From positions 1 through 64,000 of the forward strand of contig NZ_DATCTF010000009.1 in assembly GCF_036568125.1 (NCBI RefSeq): a stretch of 64,000 nucleotides of DNA. Direction: 5' to 3'. Shown here piece after piece: positions 23,900 to 32,910 of the stretch. Within the stretch, counting starts at the first letter, position 1; every line of letters begins with the position of its first letter. The DNA is from Magnetovibrio sp. (GTDB lineage Bacteria > Pseudomonadota > Alphaproteobacteria > Rhodospirillales > Magnetovibrionaceae). The notes under the pieces are model-generated. The model was not told where the DNA came from. It did not search any database and worked only from the letters and a program-made list of their open reading frames with translations. A program made the translations under genes and the position numbers.

Positions 23900-25435
23900 T
23901 CAGGTGCCCAAAAACGGCCAATACAAACCTGCCGCCGCCAACATGATGATCGTCGACATCACCACCATTTTCCAGCCCACGGTCAAAAAGTCGGTGGTTT
24001 TCAGATAACCCGACGCATACACGATGGTGCATGCCGGGGTGCCGACCACCGTCAAATATGCAAACGCCGACGACACCGCGGTGATGTAGCCGATCACGAT
24101 CGGGCTTTCTTGCGCCGCCACGGCCAATTTCAGCACAATCGGGCCCAAAACCGCCACCGCCGCGCCGTTGGACATCGTGTTGGTCACGCCCGTGGTCAAC
24201 AACGACACCGCCGCCCACAAGCCGACGCCTTCGTCCATGCCCAGGGGCGCCAGGATGTCGAGGAAGTTTTGCGCCACCCACGCCGCCGCGCCGGTGTCCT
24301 TCATCTGTACACCGAGCGAAATCGCCGCCGCATACAGCAACACCACACCCCAGTTGACGCCCGAGTTGACATCCGGCCACGCCACCAGCCCCGCGATCAA
24401 GAACGCCGCCGCGCCCAATATGGCGATGGTGCCCATGCCGTATTCGGCCGAGCCGAAAATCCATCCCAACAGCACCAGGAAAAAGATCCCGATGGCGACC
24501 CAATCGCCGGCCTTCATCGCGCCTTGGCTTTCGACCTGCGCACGCAGCTTCACCACCGCGCGCGACAAGTCCTTGTATTCAGGACGGAATGTCAGCAGCA
24601 AGATGATGGTGACGAACGGCACCTGGATCAAAAAGATCGGGTACGCGTACATCATCCAGTGCACGTAATCGATCAGATACATAAACGTTTCGGGATTGAG
24701 CGGATCGTAGAAAAACTCTTTCCAATAGCCGATCATGATGGCGTTGCGCGCACCGCCGGACGGCGTGCCGATACCCGCCACCGAACAGCCATACGAAATG
24801 GAAAACAGCAACACTGCAGCCAGATTGCGGACCTTTTTAGGATCGTTGCTGGTCAATTGAATCAGCGTGATGCCCACCGGCAGCATCATCGCCGCAACCG
24901 TATGCTCACCGACGAACGATGCGAGTACGCCCGACACCAGCGCAATGCCGAAGGCAATGCGCGACGTCTTGGTGCCGGTCATGCGCACCAGAATCCAAGC
25001 GATGCGGGTGTCGAGTTTTTGCTTCACCACCGCCACCGCCAGCATCAACGAGCCCATGATGAACAATACGCTGTCGCTCATCAAAGAGCGGGCGACGGCT
25101 TTGCTTTCGATGCCCATCAACATCACCTGGCCGATGATGATCAACAGCGCCACCGTCGGCAGCGGCACCGGTTCGGTGACGAACAAAATGGTGGCGACCA
25201 CGCTCATGGTCAAAATGATCATGCCCGACTGTGTCAGGCCCTCCGGCGTGGGCATGTACAACAGCCCCGCCCCCACCGCCATCGCGATGAAAAACCAACG
25301 CTTTTCCCAGAAATAGAGATAATTGCCGCGCTTGCGCAGACCGGCGATGGGTTTGACAAGCTTCAGCGCCCGCCCAGCGGCGGTGCGGGCCGGAGCGGCA
25401 CCTGGGTTTGCGGGATCCGGATCAGCATCAACCAT
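23900..25435 (-). CDS. SLC13/DASS-family anion transporter
   Basis: A 511-residue permease with about 11-12 transmembrane helices. Family features include VVATILFVTEPVPLPTVALLII, the first re-entrant motif SYGCSVAGIGTPSGGARNAI and the second SNGAAVAVLGPIVLKL near the end, which form the substrate and Na+ sites of the DASS fold. The usual second SNT motif reads TNTMSNG. Substrates in the family are dicarboxylates, citrate or sulfate; the neighbourhood favours sulfate or a carboxylate but nothing decides. The N-terminal 40 residues are Pro/Ala-rich and cytoplasmic. It is joined to the downstream Usp gene. Confidence 0.87.
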   Translation of the reverse strand: MVDADPDPANPGAAPARTAAGRALKLVKPIAGLRKRGNYLYFWEKRWFFIAMAVGAGLLYMPTPEGLTQSGMIILTMSVVATILFVTEPVPLPTVALLIIIGQVMLMGIESKAVARSLMSDSVLFIMGSLMLAVAVVKQKLDTRIAWILVRMTGTKTSRIAFGIALVSGVLASFVGEHTVAAMMLPVGITLIQLTSNDPKKVRNLAAVLLFSISYGCSVAGIGTPSGGARNAIMIGYWKEFFYDPLNPETFMYLIDYVHWMMYAYPIFLIQVPFVTIILLLTFRPEYKDLSRAVVKLRAQVESQGAMKAGDWVAIGIFFLVLLGWIFGSAEYGMGTIAILGAAAFLIAGLVAWPDVNSGVNWGVVLLYAAAISLGVQMKDTGAAAWVAQNFLDILAPLGMDEGVGLWAAVSLLTTGVTNTMSNGAAVAVLGPIVLKLAVAAQESPIVIGYITAVSSAFAYLTVVGTPACTIVYASGYLKTTDFLTVGWKMVVMSTIIMLAAAGLYWPFLGT

Positions 25436-25594
25436 ATCTGTCGCCTGCCTTACTTAACCGTACAAGGGCTCATCATTGCAGCCGGATCACCCTTGCATTC
25501 TTCGTCATTGGATTAATCTGACGTGAAAACAACAACGAAACAATCCTGAAACGATCATTATGGCATAAAGATGACCCATCGAAGTATTGCACAA

Positions 25595-25626
25595 CAAAGC
25601 CCGCCCAGGGAACCGGGCGGGCTTTG
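25595..25626 (-). terminator. Terminator after rpe
   Basis: CAAAGCCCGCCC (25595-25606) pairs with GGGCGGGCTTTG (25615-25626) just beyond the rpe stop. On the minus strand it is followed by TTGTG, a modest U-tract. It separates rpe from the divergent-facing SLC13 transcription unit. Confidence 0.7.
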
Positions 25627-25647
25627 CGATGATGTTCGTGCGCGGAT

Positions 25648-26307
25648 TTAGGCGCTGTAGGCGTCGCGGATCGCTTTGATGGTGGCAACGTAGTCGTCGC
25701 CCTTGAACACCGCCGAACCGGCAACCAAGCAGGTCGCGCCCGCATCGACCACGGATTTCGCGGTGGAGGCGTTGACGCCGCCGTCGACCTGAATGTCGAT
25801 GGGACGATCGCCGATCATGTCTTTAACGGCGCGGATTTTGTTGAGTGCGGCGGGAATGAAGCTTTGGCCGCCGAAACCGGGATTGACGCTCATGATCAAC
25901 ACCATGTCGAGCTGATCGATGATGTTTTCCAACACGCTCACCGGGGTGTGCGGGTTGAGCGACACACCGGCTTTCTTGCCCAAGCCCTTGATGACCTGGA
26001 TGGAACGATCCAGGTGCTTATCGGCTTCGGCGTGAACCACGATCTGGTCGGCGCCAGCCTTGGCGTAATCTTCAAGGAAGGGTTGTGCAGGGTCGATCAT
26101 CAAGTGGACGTCGAAGAACTTTTCGGTCCACGAACGAATGCACGAAATCACCGGCGGGCCGAAGGTCAGGTTGGGCACGAAGTGACCGTCCATGACGTCG
26201 ATATGAATCCAATCCGCGCCGGCTTCGTCGACGGCTTTGACTTCTTCGCCCAAACGCGCGAAGTCCGCGGACAGAATGCTCGGTGCAATCTTGACGGTAT
26301 CGGTCAT
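25648..26307 (-). CDS. rpe: Ribulose-phosphate 3-epimerase
   Basis: A 219-residue TIM-barrel enzyme interconverting ribulose 5-phosphate and xylulose 5-phosphate in the Calvin and pentose phosphate pathways. Signatures are present: [34 protein letters not shown] with catalytic Asp and metal His, [24 protein letters not shown] and VDGGVN. The longest frame runs to 26505, but the family start [12 protein letters not shown] is at 26307 with GGAG seven bases upstream. It lies downstream of cbbMQO on the same strand, separated by a 380-bp gap containing a terminator-like hairpin, so it may be transcribed independently. Confidence 0.96.
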   Translation of the reverse strand: MTDTVKIAPSILSADFARLGEEVKAVDEAGADWIHIDVMDGHFVPNLTFGPPVISCIRSWTEKFFDVHLMIDPAQPFLEDYAKAGADQIVVHAEADKHLDRSIQVIKGLGKKAGVSLNPHTPVSVLENIIDQLDMVLIMSVNPGFGGQSFIPAALNKIRAVKDMIGDRPIDIQVDGGVNASTAKSVVDAGATCLVAGSAVFKGDDYVATIKAIRDAYSA

Positions 26308-26369
26308 GGTGGTTCTCCATATTTCGTGAACATGGGGCCAAAGGTCGAAAATTAGGCCCTGTGATAGAG

Positions 26370-26547
26370 AAGGCCCCCGCCAAAGACGGGGGCCTTCCGG
26401 GTGGTTCTGGGATAGGTGCGAGCGGACCTCCCCAGGTTTACTCGTCGCCCAGAACCTCCGCGATCTCGTGTTTCGTTCGACACTTTCAGAAACAAAACCA
26501 AACATCGGGATGAGGTACCTACCCGGTTGGCTTTAAGCATCCAACGA
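26370..26547 (-). ncRNA. Candidate structured non-coding RNA or leader upstream of rpe
   Basis: In the gap between cbbO and rpe the minus strand has a promoter-like pair, TTGACT (26586-26581) and TACAAA (26563-26558), 17 bp apart. It ends in a strong hairpin, AAGGCCCCCG with CGGGGGCCTT (26370-26396). Between them CCGGGTAGGT near the 5' end can pair with ACCACCCGG near the 3' end, and GGTTCTGGG with CCCAGAACC forms a perfect 9-bp arm. The predicted RNA is about 180 nt. It could be a free small RNA or an attenuated rpe leader. It does not match 6S RNA by eye. Confidence 0.45.
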
Positions 26548-26690
26548 ACGATGATTTTTTGTATGGCAGTTTTCTAATAAAGTCAAACGAACAAAGCTAA
26601 AAATGGCTGAATTTAAGTAATTTTAGGCCACTTCCAACCCCATAGGGTAGTCACCGACTGCCCATTTAAAGGGCTCACCAATCGCTCGCC

Positions 26691-28973
26691 TTACTTGGTC
26701 AAGGCCATAAACAGTTGCGGTAGTTTCTCCGGCAAGCGGTCGATATTGTCGATCACCGTGTATTGCTTACCGAATATATCGCCGATGTATTCGTCGGCCT
26801 TTTTGTCGAGATTGATGCAGTACGTATAAATCCCCATCTGGTCCAGCTCTTGAACCGCCTTGCGGGTGTCTTCGATCAGGTGGCGTTCGTCGTCGACGTC
26901 GATGTCGAACGGTTCGCCATCGGTCAGCACGAGCATCAGTTTTTTGTCCGATTTGCGCTGGCTCAAAGTCTGCGCGCTATGACGCAAAGCCGCGCCCATG
27001 CGGGTTGAATAACCAGCTTCAATCGCCGCCAGACGGCCTTTGACCTCGTCGTTCCAGCTTTCCGAATAACCCTTGATATGCTGGTAGCGAACTTCATGCC
27101 GGGAATTGGACGAAAACCCGGCAATGGCCAACTCGTCGCCTAAGCGATCAACCGCCCAACCCATGAGCGAAACCGCTTCCTGACTGAGTTCGAGAATCGT
27201 CTGCGAACAGCCGTCGGGAACTTCGTTGACCGATTGCGACAAATCCAACAGCAGCATCACCGAAATATCACGGCCGTCGTGACGGTGGCTCATGTTGATG
27301 CGCGGGTCGGGCTGCGCCCCGGACTTGAGATCGATCAGCGAGCGAATCGCCACGTCGAGATCCAGCTCCGAGCCGTCTTCCTGATAGCGCACCCGCACAT
27401 AATGCTGCGGCTTGAGCAGATCGAGGATTTGCTTCAAGCGCTTGGCCAGCACCGCGTGCTTGCTCAGCAAGCCGTCGATCACCCCCGCATCGCCCGGCGG
27501 ATGCAGGCTTTCATAGAGGCTCACCCAGTCGGGACGATAGGTTTTCGAATGATAGTCCCATTCGGGATAGTGGCGCGGCGGCAGGCCCTGCTCTTCCTCG
27601 GCGTTTTGTTCCGACGCGGTGCGCAGCTGCTCTTCGAACATTTCCTCGTCATCGCCCAGTTCGTGGTATTTCCACATATGGCGATTGTCGTCGCGGTAGC
27701 TGATTTCGGTGTCGGTAAAATAGACGTTGGCCGACTGGTCTTCCTGGCGGCGCGTGCGCGCGATGAAGGAAATGGCCAGGTTGGCGACCTCCTGGGTGGA
27801 GCTTTCGCCATCCGCCATCAAACCGTGAAAGCGTTCGACAAACTCGTTCAGGTCCTTGTTTTCGTAAGGATGGTCGGGATCGAGCACGGCGTAGGAAAAC
27901 ATCGCCAAACGATGACGGATGCACGATTGCACCGCAGGATCGCAATCGTCTTCGATGGGTTTGGGGTGCAGCGCCAAAAACAGTTTGCGCATGCCGGGAT
28001 ATTCGCGAATGACCAATTGCTCGACCCGGCAGTCTTCGAACATTTCCGCCGCGACGCGCTGAAACGGGCTGAAGTTGTCGGCGAAAATCGCCTTGGTCCA
28101 ACGCCGGTGCGCAGCCATGTGCGCCAACAACACGCGATAACGGTCGGTGCCTTTGACGTGCGCGCCGGTGTCAGGGTTGTCGAAATCGTCGTAAACGTCG
28201 GGCACGCGCAAGCCCAGTTCGTCGAAATACGGCAGCGGTTTGCGCAGCTCGTCAAAGCCCAATGAATACGGCACGAAATGGGCCTGCTGATCCAACCACA
28301 GGCCTTTCATGTAAAGGCTCAGCTTGCGTTCGTTGTCGGCAAACAACGTACCGTGGCGTTCGCGCTGCAAAATCGCCTTGGAATCGGCCGATTGCAGCGA
28401 GAAATAATCTTTCTGGCGTTCGGGGTGATTGATGTAGTGACGTTGGCCGTAGTCGATCCAGTTCTTCAACCCTTCCAGCGACAACTGGCTGAGCAGATAA
28501 GGCATCTGGTTCAGCATTTCCGGTAAACCGGGGCTGGGAATGGTGGTGTGGATACCGTGGATCGACCCGGTGGTCTTGTCCATGAAATCGAACACCTTGG
28601 TGACGAACTGGCAAAACAGTTCTTCGGAACCCAAGCGCCGCGACGCCTCGCCCAAGGTCTGCAGGAACGGCAAGATCGCCTTGCCGTTGGGTGTGCGCGA
28701 CATCTTCCACACCGCTTGGGAGACCTTTTCGATGATCTCTTCACCCAGGTTTTGGCCGATTTTCGGCATCTCTTCGAGATACACCTGCACCGGCTCGAAG
28801 CCGCGCCCGATCATGCAGATCAGCGACGCCCCGTCCAACAGCGCACGCACGCCGTCGGTGGACAGCCGCGCCACCGCGTCTTCCATACACCCCGCGAACG
28901 CGGTGTCGAGCTGCTCGAACCCGCACGACAGGTGCGAGCGCAGTTCGTCCAGTTCGTCTTGGCTGAGGGTCAT
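26691..28973 (-). CDS. cbbO: CbbO, VWA-domain RuBisCO activase subunit
   Basis: A 760-residue protein with a long N-terminal CbbO region (residues 1-550), including the helical adaptor, and a C-terminal von Willebrand A domain. The VWA metal site DLSQS lies in ISVMLLLDLSQSVNE (about residue 580), with a later TDGEPFDID. CbbO binds RuBisCO through this domain and, with the CbbQ hexamer, removes inhibitory sugar phosphates using ATP. It follows cbbQ by 34 bp in a cbbM-cbbQ-cbbO order. Length agrees with the QO2-type proteins associated with form II RuBisCO. Confidence 0.94.
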   Translation of the reverse strand: MTLSQDELDELRSHLSCGFEQLDTAFAGCMEDAVARLSTDGVRALLDGASLICMIGRGFEPVQVYLEEMPKIGQNLGEEIIEKVSQAVWKMSRTPNGKAILPFLQTLGEASRRLGSEELFCQFVTKVFDFMDKTTGSIHGIHTTIPSPGLPEMLNQMPYLLSQLSLEGLKNWIDYGQRHYINHPERQKDYFSLQSADSKAILQRERHGTLFADNERKLSLYMKGLWLDQQAHFVPYSLGFDELRKPLPYFDELGLRVPDVYDDFDNPDTGAHVKGTDRYRVLLAHMAAHRRWTKAIFADNFSPFQRVAAEMFEDCRVEQLVIREYPGMRKLFLALHPKPIEDDCDPAVQSCIRHRLAMFSYAVLDPDHPYENKDLNEFVERFHGLMADGESSTQEVANLAISFIARTRRQEDQSANVYFTDTEISYRDDNRHMWKYHELGDDEEMFEEQLRTASEQNAEEEQGLPPRHYPEWDYHSKTYRPDWVSLYESLHPPGDAGVIDGLLSKHAVLAKRLKQILDLLKPQHYVRVRYQEDGSELDLDVAIRSLIDLKSGAQPDPRINMSHRHDGRDISVMLLLDLSQSVNEVPDGCSQTILELSQEAVSLMGWAVDRLGDELAIAGFSSNSRHEVRYQHIKGYSESWNDEVKGRLAAIEAGYSTRMGAALRHSAQTLSQRKSDKKLMLVLTDGEPFDIDVDDERHLIEDTRKAVQELDQMGIYTYCINLDKKADEYIGDIFGKQYTVIDNIDRLPEKLPQLFMALTK

Positions 28974-29007
28974 GGCGACGTCTTCCTTATGAAGGGTCTT
29001 GCGATTC

Positions 29008-29811
29008 TCAGCCGAACACGGCGTCGATGGAGTGCTTCAAGGTCGCCGAGATATCGGTGTCGTCGGTGATCGGCGCGACCAACGCCATGCGGCATGCGTC
29101 GTTCGGTTTGATGCCTTGCTTGATCAAGCGCGCGGCGTACACCAACAGACGCGTGGAAATGCCTTCATCCAGGCCATGGCCCTTCAGGTTGCGTGCGGTT
29201 TGGCCGATTTTCACCAACTTGGTGGCGGTGTCTTCGTCGGTGCCGGTTTCCTTGGCGATGATGCCCGCCTCGACCTTGCCTTCGGCATAATCGAAATTGA
29301 GGCCCGAAAAACGCTGCTTGGTGGACTGCTTCAAGTCCTTCATCAAGCTCTGGTAACCGGGGTTGTAGGAAATCACCAACTGAAAATCTTCGTGCGCGTT
29401 GACCAGCTCGCCCTTCTTGTCCAACGGCAGCGTACGGCGATGGTCGGTCAACGGGTGGATCACCACAGTGGTGTCTTGACGCGCTTCGACCACTTCGTCG
29501 AGATAGCAGATCGCACCGATGCGCGCCGCCACCGTCAACGGACCGTCCAGCCAGCGGGTGCCGTTGGCGTCCAGCAGGTAACGGCCGACCAGATCCGAGG
29601 CGGTCATATCTTCGTTGCACGCCACGGTGATCAGGGGTTTTTTGAGCTTCCAAGCCATGTATTCGATAAACCGCGACTTGCCGCAGCCGGTCGGGCCCTT
29701 GACCATCACCGGAAGACGCTCGGCGTAAGCGGCTTCGTAAAGCTCCACTTCGCTGCCGATGGCTTGGTAGTACGGCTCTTCAGCGATCATGTACTGTTGA
29801 GAGTCGGACAT
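29008..29811 (-). CDS. cbbQ: CbbQ, MoxR-family AAA+ RuBisCO activase
   Basis: A 267-residue AAA+ ATPase. Walker A is GPTGCGKS near residue 39-46, Walker B AICYLDEV near 100-107, and sensor 1 lies at VISYNPG near 147. The C-terminal CbbQ domain (residues 190-267) follows. It forms hexamers that act with CbbO to reactivate RuBisCO. GAAGGA precedes the ATG at 29811. It lies 100 bp downstream of cbbM behind a terminator-like hairpin, so it is likely expressed at a lower level than cbbM. Confidence 0.95.
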   Translation of the reverse strand: MSDSQQYMIAEEPYYQAIGSEVELYEAAYAERLPVMVKGPTGCGKSRFIEYMAWKLKKPLITVACNEDMTASDLVGRYLLDANGTRWLDGPLTVAARIGAICYLDEVVEARQDTTVVIHPLTDHRRTLPLDKKGELVNAHEDFQLVISYNPGYQSLMKDLKQSTKQRFSGLNFDYAEGKVEAGIIAKETGTDEDTATKLVKIGQTARNLKGHGLDEGISTRLLVYAARLIKQGIKPNDACRMALVAPITDDTDISATLKHSIDAVFG

Positions 29812-29843
29812 AGCTTAGAATCCTTCAAAACGTTCGGTTCGGA

Positions 29844-29884
29844 GAAAAAAACGGCCGAGAGCAGTCTAAACCACTCCCGGCCGC
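29844..29884 (-). terminator. Hairpin between cbbM and cbbQ
   Basis: On the minus strand CGGCCGGGAG (29883-29874) pairs with CTCTCGGCCG (29861-29852) over 10 bp with one G-U pair, followed by seven to eight T residues. Partial termination here would allow high cbbM and low cbbQO expression. Confidence 0.8.
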
Positions 29885-29910
29885 CTTTGGTCAGCTTATT
29901 GCCGGTGTGC

Positions 29911-31290
29911 TTACTTGTGCACGCCCAGCTTTTCGCGCCAGCCCGGGAAGATCTTGTCGGCATCGCCGGGGAAGCTTTCGAACGCACGTGCGAACTCTTT
30001 GTGCTCCTTAGCGAATTCGATCGGATCGGCGCCGGATTTCCAGCACTCGTAGGCTTGACGCAGCGAAATCGCGCCGGCCGCCGGGCTGTCGATGTGGCCG
30101 TAAGAACCACCGCCGGAGGTGTTGATCACGTTGGCGTGCCCGAGGTTCTCGAAGAAGCCCGGCAGACGCAGCGCGTTCATACCGCCCGAAATGATCGGGG
30201 TGGTCGGCTTCATGCCTTCCCACTCCTGGTGGAAGTGCGGGCCGTCGGCGCTATCGCGCTCGATCATATAGGCAATGTTCTTATCAGACGCTTCGCCTTC
30301 CATCTTGCCGTAGCCCATGGTGCCGACGTGGATACCGGAAGCACCCTGCATACGGGACATTTTGGCCAGAACGAAAGCGGTGTAACCGCGCTTGGCGGAC
30401 GGCGACGTCACCGCGCCGTGACCGGCACGGTGATAGTGCAGGTACTGACCGGCAAAGTGACGACGGGCGGTGGTGACCATGCCCGGGCCGCCGACATAAC
30501 CGTCGACCAGGAAGGCAACCTTGTCGGCGTCGGGGCCGAAGGTGCGCAGGATGAATTCGCCACGGGCCATCATTTCATAGTGGTCGTCGGCGGTGATGTT
30601 GGCCGAGAACAGCTTCGCTTCGCCGGTTTCGTCCATGGCGCGCTTCATGGCGTCGTAGACTTTCGGGATCACGACGTTCATCGGACAGAACACCTGGTTG
30701 CCCTGGGGTTCGTCGTTTTTGATGAAGTCGCCGCCAAGCCAGAACTGATAGGCTGCTTCGGCAAACGGTTCCGGACGCAGGCCCAGCTTCGGCTTGATGA
30801 TCGTACCGGCGATGTAACCGCCATCGACGATGGGACGGCCCAAGATGCGCCACAGGTCGGAAATGTCCTTGGACGGACCGTCGAACAAGCGCAGGTACGC
30901 GGGCGGTACGTAGAAGTCTTCCATTTTGGCGTGTTCGATGTCGCCCATGCCTTGGTTGTTACCGATGGCCAGGGTCAGGAACGATACGATCATCGCGCGG
31001 CCGTCGGTGATGTTGCGATCGAACAAATCCATCGGATACGCGATCTTCATCAATTCCTTGGCTTCGTCGATCTCGTAGACCAACGCGTCGACACCCTTGG
31101 TGAAGTCGTCGGTGGTGGACACTTCGACGTTGGTGCCGGTGGAGGATTCAGCGGCGAAGTGTGCGGCGGCTTCCAAATAGCCATAGCCGGTCTTCGGCTT
31201 CATGCGGTAAGCGACAAGCACGTGCTTGCCGCCGGAAATCAGGTCGTCTTCTTTAAGGCTCAAATCGGCGTAACGATTAGACTGGTCCAT
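29911..31290 (-). CDS. cbbM: Form II ribulose-1,5-bisphosphate carboxylase/oxygenase
   Basis: A 459-residue large-subunit-only RuBisCO, very close in length to the Rhodospirillum enzyme. Active-site motifs are intact: TIIKPKLGL with the catalytic Lys, [14 protein letters not shown] with the carbamylated Lys and the metal-binding Asp and Glu, [18 protein letters not shown], and the phosphate-binding [13 protein letters not shown] and [10 protein letters not shown]. It fixes CO2 on ribulose bisphosphate in the cytoplasm. Form II enzymes suit high CO2 and low O2. No small subunit or carboxysome genes are present. The first gene of cbbMQO, divergent from cbbR, which probably activates it. Confidence 0.98.
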   Translation of the reverse strand: MDQSNRYADLSLKEDDLISGGKHVLVAYRMKPKTGYGYLEAAAHFAAESSTGTNVEVSTTDDFTKGVDALVYEIDEAKELMKIAYPMDLFDRNITDGRAMIVSFLTLAIGNNQGMGDIEHAKMEDFYVPPAYLRLFDGPSKDISDLWRILGRPIVDGGYIAGTIIKPKLGLRPEPFAEAAYQFWLGGDFIKNDEPQGNQVFCPMNVVIPKVYDAMKRAMDETGEAKLFSANITADDHYEMMARGEFILRTFGPDADKVAFLVDGYVGGPGMVTTARRHFAGQYLHYHRAGHGAVTSPSAKRGYTAFVLAKMSRMQGASGIHVGTMGYGKMEGEASDKNIAYMIERDSADGPHFHQEWEGMKPTTPIISGGMNALRLPGFFENLGHANVINTSGGGSYGHIDSPAAGAISLRQAYECWKSGADPIEFAKEHKEFARAFESFPGDADKIFPGWREKLGVHK

Positions 31291-31559
31291 AACAGGCCCT
31301 CTCTTTAGCGTCTCAAAATAACGTGAAGCGGCCCAAATATTTGCGTCGGGGCGCCTTCACCTTCCTGTGTATATTCTTTTTGGAATGTCCCCAACCACGG
31401 TGGCCATCCAAGTGGCGGTGACTATAGGACTCGTGATGATATAAAAAAACTCATTTATATTGATCATTAAGATAAGTTTTGCTTATACTTTCACAACAAC
31501 ACCACGTATTTCGCTGTTTAAAGGCACGGCCGCACGCGCCGACACCGGGAAACAACGCC
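31291..31559. promoter_or_regulatory. cbbM-cbbR divergent regulatory region with a LysR-type box
   Basis: The 269-bp gap holds a perfect palindrome, ATAAG-TTTTG-CTTAT, at 31472-31486, fitting the T-N11-A LysR consensus (TAAG...CTTA). A TGATCA palindrome lies at 31461-31466 next to AT-rich sequence. The palindrome is 74 bp from the cbbR start and 182 bp from the cbbM start, consistent with CbbR binding to control both genes. Assignment to CbbR is inferred from position and motif. Confidence 0.6.
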
Positions 31560-32630
31560 ATGCACGTCACGTTACGCCAGTTGGAAGCCTTCATCACTGT
31601 TTCGCGCCATCTCAGCTTCACCCGTGCAGCGGAAGAGCTCAACCTCACGCAACCAGCCGTGTCGATGCAGATCAAGCAACTGGAAAGCCAGTTGGGCCAA
31701 GCGTTGTTCGAGCATATGGGCAAAAAGATCTACCTCACCGAAGCCGGACACGAGGTGCGACAGTACGCCCGCTCAATTCTCCAACTGGTCGACAACATGA
31801 AAGCGGGGCTCGATAGCCTGACCGGGCTGGAACGCGGCACCCTGAGCATCTCGGTCGCCACCACCGCGCACTATTTCGCCCCCAAACTGCTGAGCATCTT
31901 TTATGAGCGCTACCCCGGTGTGAACGTCAAACTCGACGTCACCAACCGCGAAAGCCTGGTCAGTCAGCTGGAAAACAACACCGTCGATATGGTCATCATG
32001 GGCCGTCCGCCGGAAGACATCGATATCGAATCCGGCGCATTCATGGAAAACCCGCTGGTGCTTATCGCGCCTTCGGACCATCCGTTCACGCGGGAGAGGT
32101 CTATTCAGCTCAAACGCCTTGAAAATGAGGTGTTCTTGGTTCGCGAAGAAGGCTCCGGTACACGCAAGGCGATGGAGTTGTTTTTCGCCCAACACGGCAT
32201 CGCCATGACGACCGGGATGGAAGTGAGCTCCGACGAAGCCATCAAGCGTAGCGTGCAAGCGGGCCTGGGCCTCGGGATCATGAGCCGCGACGCGGTGCAA
32301 AACGAGTTGCAACTCGGTCTGCTCTCGACCCCCGACGTGCTGCACTTCCCTATCATGCGCCATTGGTACGTGATGCACCGCAAAGGCAAGCGATTGTCAC
32401 CAGTGGCCCAGGCGTTCAAGACGTTCCTGCTTGAAGAGGCCGCTAGCATTCTCAAGAAAGAGCCCAAGATGCCCGCACATGGCCCTTCACTGCCCCCCGC
32501 GCAGCACCCTGCCCCGAACTCCATCACCACTCCCGGTCACGACGAGCCCGTCAAATATGCGCCGGTAAAACCTAAATACGTGCTCACCGGCCCCGATGGA
32601 AATCCGATCCCCCCCGCACCGCGCAAATAG
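31560..32630 (+). CDS. cbbR: CbbR, LysR-type regulator of CO2 fixation
   Basis: A 356-residue LysR protein: an N-terminal helix-turn-helix (TLRQLEAFITVSRHLSFTRAAEELNLTQPAVSMQIKQLE, split over residues 4-42) and a periplasmic-binding-like effector domain from about residue 95, with VTNRESLVSQLENNTVDMVIMGRPP. It is divergent from cbbM, the standard CbbR position. The family ends near residue 310; here a roughly 45-residue Pro-rich tail (KMPAHGPSLPPAQHPAP onward) follows, with no known role. The frame opens at 31479, but the family start MHVTLRQLEAF is at 31560. Confidence 0.93.
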   Translation: MHVTLRQLEAFITVSRHLSFTRAAEELNLTQPAVSMQIKQLESQLGQALFEHMGKKIYLTEAGHEVRQYARSILQLVDNMKAGLDSLTGLERGTLSISVATTAHYFAPKLLSIFYERYPGVNVKLDVTNRESLVSQLENNTVDMVIMGRPPEDIDIESGAFMENPLVLIAPSDHPFTRERSIQLKRLENEVFLVREEGSGTRKAMELFFAQHGIAMTTGMEVSSDEAIKRSVQAGLGLGIMSRDAVQNELQLGLLSTPDVLHFPIMRHWYVMHRKGKRLSPVAQAFKTFLLEEAASILKKEPKMPAHGPSLPPAQHPAPNSITTPGHDEPVKYAPVKPKYVLTGPDGNPIPPAPRK

Positions 32631-32910
32631 TCTTTTTGTCTTATAAATTATACCTAAGGCATACCCACAAAGCATGGATTGTTGCCATCGCCCCAATCGA
32701 TCATAATGGTTGTGCCAAGACAATGAGAGATGCACAATAAGGCGAACAACCACTGGTGCTCATCGACACCACCCTGAGTGGTCATGCATGTTGAAATCGA
32801 GCACACGCCTGTATGAAAATTTTGTAGGCTGAGGAGCAAATACGATTATGATGGGCCACAAGTTTTTCGATTTCAAGCAACTGAACATCGTCAGCGCGAG
32901 GTCAAAGCCG

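Noticed and set aside
24110-25516. Plus-strand 468-codon frame opposite the SLC13 transporter
   Set aside because: His/Arg/Gln-rich translation typical of an antisense shadow; the minus-strand protein is an unmistakable permease.
26370-26547. 6S RNA as the identity of the rpe-upstream RNA
   Set aside because: Length fits, but the predicted fold is multibranched with a strong 3' terminator and not the single long bulged hairpin of 6S RNA.
28999-31308. Plus-strand 769-codon frame opposite cbbQ and cbbM
   Set aside because: It spans two certain minus-strand genes and shows only shadow-type composition.
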